64,000 nt of DNA from Paralvinella palmiformis (taxonomy: Eukaryota; Annelida; Polychaeta; Terebellida; Alvinellidae), in contig JAODUP010000354.1 in NCBI GenBank assembly GCA_025642065.1, forward strand, positions 87,501-151,500. Direction: 5' to 3'. The notes below the pieces were generated by a model that was not told the DNA's origin, did not search any database, and saw nothing but the letters and a program-made list of their open reading frames with translations. The position numbers were made by a program, and so were the translations under genes. Shown in pieces: positions 59,122 to 64,000 of the stretch; position 1 is the first letter of the stretch; each line of letters opens with the position of its first letter.

Positions 59122-59388
59122 GGGTTGGGATAATCGTAATCGGTAATCGACTACATGATTTCAATTAATCGTAATCGATTGTAATCGATTACATTATTTC
59201 AAGTAATCGCCATTTCCAGATGCAGTGTGATCGTATTCAATTACATTGTAAATGTAATCGTAATCAGCGATTACTTTCACGATTACAAAGGTGTTTGATT
59301 ATTTGCCATGTTATATCATGCCAGAGATATGGTTTAGTATGTGAGACAAAAGATAACAATAGAACTGATTCATCCATTGACGGACTGC

Positions 59389-59391
<3 letters not shown>

Positions 59392-59482
<91 letters not shown>
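59392..59482. repeat. (AC)n microsatellite, ~45 units
   Basis: The longest pure dinucleotide tract of AC type in the window, inside the MITE at 59122. Confidence 0.97.
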
Positions 59483-59484
<2 letters not shown>

Positions 59485-59790
59485 TGATTTGTCAATTTAT
59501 TTGCTCAATAAGTATGAAAGAAAAATGTGTTGAAATACTGCTTCAGATGTCGCCACGTAATATTATAAGTAATTTAATCAGGCATTTCAGATTAACTCGT
59601 TTTGTTTTCACACGGTTAAGCCCAAGCTTAATTGCTACCAGCCAACAATCGTACATGACTTCTTTGTGACACCGTCGTTTTAACTACAGCTCCAAACGAT
59701 CCTAATAGGCCAGCAGTCGGATGACGAGCAGCCAATTAAATTAACGCATGCGATAGTGAATATAAACAAGGCTGTAAGTTGGCCCCCGAT

Positions 59791-60106
59791 GTTGCCGACA
59801 ACCTCTTAAACAACTCTTAACTCCGGCACAACACAACCTAACCGACACAGAAAAAGCAGTCATTGTAATACGCAAAGTCTCAGCCACACATAATAATACC
59901 CTTATTTAAAAAAGATCCCTACATCTGGCAAAAAACAAACACACAGTAAAGTTTTTGTAAAGGTTCGGCACCGGTACGTCCGGGACCGGAACTTTACAAA
60001 GTCATTTTCAGATACAGAAACTCTACGGAGAAGGACTCCACCATAGAGGCTGTGCCAAACAAGCGACAGCCTGGGGATACTCCCCGAACTACAAGCAAGC
60101 AAGCAA
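59791..60106 (+). mobile_element. SINE-like insertion sharing only the SINE-A tail, 10-bp TSD
   Basis: It is flanked by GGCCCCCGAT at 59781-59790 and 60107-60116. The last ~60 bp (CATAGAGGCTGTGCCAAACA, then GACAGCCTGGGGATACTCCC and (CAAG)n) match the SINE-A tail; the first ~250 bp do not match SINE-A and show no A or B box that I can see. Confidence 0.85.
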
Positions 60107-60300
60107 GGCCCCCGATCAACATACAGGGCGACAAACGTGGACATTAGACGGAGATCAAAGGAGTCCGGAGTTGGGAGGTGGTCTTTGCTTTAGTGACGAA
60201 TTTATCCTTATTGTGACACTCATATCCTGTAAGTCCATGACGCGACCCCGGAATGTATATTCCCATTATGCACACTATAAATGCCCCAAATGTGTGGGAA

Positions 60301-60316
<16 letters not shown>

Positions 60317-60376
<60 letters not shown>
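60317..60376. repeat. (TA)n microsatellite
   Basis: About 29 TA units preceded by (GT)n. A similar tract lies at about 60985-61041. Confidence 0.97.
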
Positions 60377-60378
<2 letters not shown>

Positions 60379-60984
60379 TACATCTCGAGAGCCTTCATTT
60401 TTTGTTCTAAAGTTAAGATTTTGCGAGATCTACGAAACATCTTAATTGGAATCCATACAGACGATCGTTGTTTCTTAAAATCACGATCTACAGGAAGAGA
60501 ACGCACGTTGGAATATTAAAAGTATATTGTGATTAATTAAGAAATTTGCTGACAATTTATATCCAAAATATTAGTAGAGATTTTAAAACTGTAAAATGTC
60601 TTTATGTTTTAAGCTTGCACATCTATAACTAGAGCTGCCCAAGCAGTAATTAGTTTTAATCAAGGTGTGTTGAAATCACATAACAATTTCATAGCAATGT
60701 AACTACCACGGCCCACTAGCCAAGACACCGTCAGCACAAAACGTCATACATAGCGTCGGAGATATAACTGGGGAAGAGTTATCATTGGTCAATATATTGG
60801 TGATGTTCGCCAATGACAATCTTGACAGGTAGTATGGTTGGCCTGGAACGCTGACGCTATGGTGTTTGGCTGCTTCGGGTGGCAGCTCTAGACAGGCCAG
60901 TTTGAATGGGACTTGCATCGGGACTTTGAAAAGGTCGCTTAATGGAAGGTGGCGCTTCCAGACAGGTGGCGTTAAGAGCAGGTT

Positions 60985-61042
<58 letters not shown>

Positions 61043-61524
61043 GTCATTCCATATGTATTAATACTTATTTATATATCAACTATCAAGTATATGCTGAGGC
61101 CTGGAACATGTTTCAATATGTTCTATTCAGTAGAACAATTAATAAGTGATAACGCCAGTTGAGAACGCATGGCTTTATTAGGCTAACAATAGACAACAAA
61201 TCGGTAGGTGATATCATTGTATACAAAGGAGTAGTAGTAGCTGTGCCACAATATAAGACTACACTGATATAATTAAAACTAGTGGATATTACAACAGAAC
61301 AGTTTTAAGTTTCACTAAAAACTACTTTCAAGTGTCATGGGGTACCTCTTATTGTGGCGTTTTCAAAATCGCGCCTAATGTTTACCCCTTGTTTAACCCT
61401 GATAAACTTTTTAAATAATTGGCATAGAGGCATGAAACATTCGGGGCTGAATGCTGTGTCAATAAAATGAAGATAATGAACAAAGCTATGGTTGGCAGGT
61501 TAAGTCAAAATTTGGATTTTATAT

Positions 61525-62690
61525 AATAATAATAGTAGTATTTTATATAGCGTCTTATTCAACCGAAATTGCTCTAAGGCGGCTAACATTTAAAACACGT
61601 TTAAAACATACTCTGAGCTCATATAGAGCAAATACATTTCATGCATAATAAACTGATTTAATATTATAACTACGCCAATTTAAATAAATGGGTTTTAGTA
61701 ACCTTACAAAATATGTCTCTACTTGCTGCGAGTTTTATGTGGTTTGGCAACTCGTTCCATAGCCTGGGAGCTGATTCTCGGAAGGATCTCTCTCCGTATA
61801 TTGCTGTATGAGTTCTTGGTACACTCAAAAGTGAATAGGACTCAGATCGGAGCATGCTCACTGGTATGTATTTTTCGATCAGACTGCTTGGATACACTGG
61901 TGCTGTTCCATTCAGTACTTTCAATGTAAGAAACGGGATATTGTATAGTGATCTGAAACATACAGGAACAAAACCGGTGTTATATGTTTCCCTTTGCGAG
62001 TGCGTGTCACCAGACGAGCAGCACATTTCTGCACTCGCTGTAGGCGTTTGGTCAGAGAGAGGGGGATTTTATATAGCAATGTATTGCCATAGTCCAGCCG
62101 AGAATTAATATGGGCTTGGACTAAAGCCTTGCATTTATGTACTTACGAATAAGTCCTATATTTCCTATTTGATAATAACAGGACTTATATATAGAATTAC
62201 CTGCTTCTCCATTCCTAGGGTAATATCTAATATAAACCCTAGATTTCTTACAGACATGGAAGAATTTATATAACTGGATCCTACCTTAATGCAAAGATTC
62301 TCAGCTTTTTTATATGTTGCTTGGATGAGAAAACAATTTTTTTGGTCATGTCCTTATTTAATTTTAGCATGTTGCTGTTCATCCAAGTACTGATGTCTGC
62401 AATACCAGCTTCAATTGAAGATAAATATCATCCTATTTATCACATGACTTCAGAGTCATGTACACTTGTGTATCATCGGCATAACAATGATATTTAATAT
62501 TATACCGTTTAATAATTTCACCTACTGGTTTGTTATACACACAGTAATTCTTTGGTGCTAAAACGGATCCCTGTGGTACACCAAAAAGAAGACCTACACC
62601 TGGTGATGTTTTATTGGCCACTAAACACACACTGATGTCTGTGGGCGAGGTACGACTTTATCCTAAACGCTTCAGTAGAAGTGGGTGATC
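61525..62690 (-). mobile_element. CR1-like LINE 3' half with YADD, frameshifted
   Basis: Minus strand: FGVPQGSVLAP and HCYADDTQVYMTLKS (62630-62433), then ADISTWMNSNMLKLN near 62390, and after breaks SLYNIPFLTLKVLNG, GERSFRESAPRLWNELP and KTHLFKLA ending near 61670. The 3' tail (plus strand at 61525-61600) ends in (ATT)n. The same family as 15300-16125, and the longer copy. Several stops and frameshifts make it inactive. Confidence 0.88.
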
Positions 62691-62699
62691 AAGTTCAAT

Positions 62700-62992
62700 T
62701 GTCAATATCTTCAGAACCATGATAGTTAGCAATGTTCAAACTGTACAATTTCAATATTTGTACTCTAGAGTAAAAATGAAATGAATGGCAAGCATACACA
62801 TATAACCTGTTCTCAGAATTTAACCACAGAAATATGAAATTCTTTTTTGACCTTTTAGTGGGTTCATATTTGTTATGTTTAGGAGGTGCACATACACAAA
62901 AGCACAATGGTCATCTTAGAACGGTGCAACAGAACTTTTTATTCTCAAGATATATAGACTGATGTGTACACTCATGGCAGTCGGCCACTACA
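62700..62992 (-). repeat. Probable LTR of the Ty3/gypsy element
   Basis: About 140 bp after the integrase stop a candidate LTR start TGTAGTGGCCGACTGCCATG reads down from 62992. It is followed by TATATATC (62957-62950) and AGAATAAAAAG (AATAAA 62943-62938), a usual LTR order. The far end is not defined and the 5' LTR is outside the window. Confidence 0.5.
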
Positions 62993-63134
62993 ACATTTGA
63001 TTGTTTATAAGTAGCATACATTACAATGTCCACACCTAATGTAAAAGTTAATTAAACATTAATTTTGCATTATATAAAAACTGAAACTTATAACTAGGCT
63101 AATAATTATTTTTCTTTTGTCAAGACTATGCTAA

Positions 63135-64000
63135 CTATTGTAAAAGTAATCTAACATAAGATAACCTGTAGACATGCGCAACAAAATGTCTGAGAAATAT
63201 CTTCTTGGGCTTTCTGTCTCTTAACGGATAGCGTCTCGGAGTAGTTAGTGTATCGGGTGGTTTATCTGTGAGAGTTGGTGGTGTGGTATTATCCTGGGTT
63301 ACACTGGTATTCGGCGAATCTGAACTCTGATCTGTACCGGGCTTACAACTGGATTTACACCAGGCGGTATACCACCAGGTAGTTGTTACTGGTATTTGGT
63401 TGGGTGTTGCAGCGGTGGCTATCACATGTCTAGGTATATATTCTGGCTGGTGATCTGAAATAGTCTCGCCTGGCCTTAGTAGATGATCAACATGAATATG
63501 GCGTACATCCTGGCCTACACGAACAAGATACGTAAGTGGACCTAATCGGTTCCCGCTTGTTCCTGGCATCCACTTTTCCTCTCCATTTCGATGGCTTCGG
63601 ACTCGAACTCTATCACTGCACTCAAATTGTCTAAACTTAGTGAATACATCTGGTGACTGTTTATCTACTATCTTACTGCGCAAGTCAGGCTTTATCAGAT
63701 TGAATCTGGTACGTTGTTGTCGTTTCAAAAACAACTCAGCTGGAGACCTGCCTGTGCTGATATGTGGAATTATTCTATACAGCAACAGGAAATTAGCTAA
63801 CTGCTGGCTTCGAGATATAGATGGAGACTTCCTTAATCCTTGTTTCAACGTCTGAATACAACGTTCAATACAACCATTACTGGCTGGATGGCATGGTGGT
63901 ATCAATGTTTGCTTGATACCATTTAGCTTCAAGAACTGGGCAAACTCTCGGCTTCCAAACTGTGGTGCGTTATCAGACACTACCTCATGGGGAATGCCGA
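63135..64000 (-). mobile_element. Ty3/gypsy integrase, C-terminal part, cut by the window edge
   Basis: An open frame from the edge (…GIPHEVVSDNAPQF) to TAG at 63137-63135, about 288 residues. It shows the second catalytic Asp (SDNAPQFGS), the catalytic Glu (NGCIERCIQTLKQGLRK), a GPY/F-like module (GNRLGPLTYLVRVGQDVRHI then HVDHLLRP) and an Arg/Lys-rich end (RRYPLRDRKPKK). No stop breaks this part. Integrase inserts element cDNA into host DNA. The rest of the polyprotein should lie beyond 64000. Confidence 0.93.

Larger units (their letters stand above)
59122..60182. mobile_element. hAT-type MITE, copy 2, inverse orientation, interrupted and truncated
   Basis: It begins CAGGGTTGGGATAATCGTAA and matches, reversed, the right half of the MITE at 42611-43589, including TAATCGATTAC motifs, ATATCATGCCAGAGATATGG and GCAGCCAATTAAATTAA. 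It contains a long (AC)n and a SINE-like insertion. The match continues after the insertion to AGTTGGGAGGTGGTC (about 60181), where it is lost, so the second end is missing. Confidence 0.82.

Noticed and set aside
59220..59669. Long frame across (AC)n
   Set aside because: It reads as a Thr-His run through the microsatellite inside a MITE, with no coding features outside it.
60144..60506. Frames with Tyr-Ile runs here and at 60703-61162, 39472-39744, 54227-54493
   Set aside because: They are translations of (TA)n tracts.

Overview
This is a 64 kb piece of a AT-rich, intron-rich and repeat-rich animal nuclear genome. It has GT-AG introns, PRD-class homeobox, hyaluronidase and fatty acid amide hydrolase (FAAH) genes, several tRNA-derived SINE families, CR1-like and Ty3/gypsy retroelements, and hAT and Tc1/mariner DNA transposons. 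The mix, and a C-terminal exon pair of a type I associate with lophotrochozoan secreted proteins, suggest a mollusc. That taxon call is inference, not proof.

Layout. 1-2.2 kb: the last two coding exons (+) of an unrecognised secreted or membrane-anchored protein. 2.2-5.1 kb: microsatellites, a 49-bp minisatellite, a broken non-LTR reverse transcriptase (-) and a 175-bp MITE. 6.25-7.14 kb: the last two exons (-) of a divergent PRD-class homeobox gene. 9.66-17.0 kb: a complete five-exon hyaluronidase gene (-, about 386 aa); its third intron is almost wholly a decayed Tc1-like element holding nested repeats and SINEs, and its first intron holds a CR1-like LINE. 17.2-24.4 kb: a mobile-element cluster (a TIR element with a conserved ORF, a gypsy RNase H fragment, a SINE, a 1.65-kb TIR element, and a hAT element with transposase remnants). 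24.85-57.86 kb: one complete FAAH gene (-), 17 coding exons, 592 aa by my reconstruction, phase-consistent at every junction, with the Lys-Ser-Ser catalytic triad at the spacing of rat FAAH. Its introns carry SINEs, TA-flanked MITEs, hAT elements, LINE fragments and long (TA)n tracts. 58-64 kb: upstream repeats, a hAT-like MITE interrupted by a SINE, a CR1-like LINE (-), and the 3' end of a Ty3/gypsy element (integrase and probable LTR) running off the window.

The two enzyme genes and the homeobox gene are neighbours without an evident shared pathway. I found no new multi-gene system. The less usual content is the nested transposon structure, much of it with readable target-site duplications (TSDs), a TIR-bounded element carrying a conserved non-transposase-like ORF, a SINE-like insertion that shares only its 3' tail with the common family, and a homeodomain that does not fit a named PRD family. 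All exon joins were made by eye from splice sites, reading phase and family conservation.
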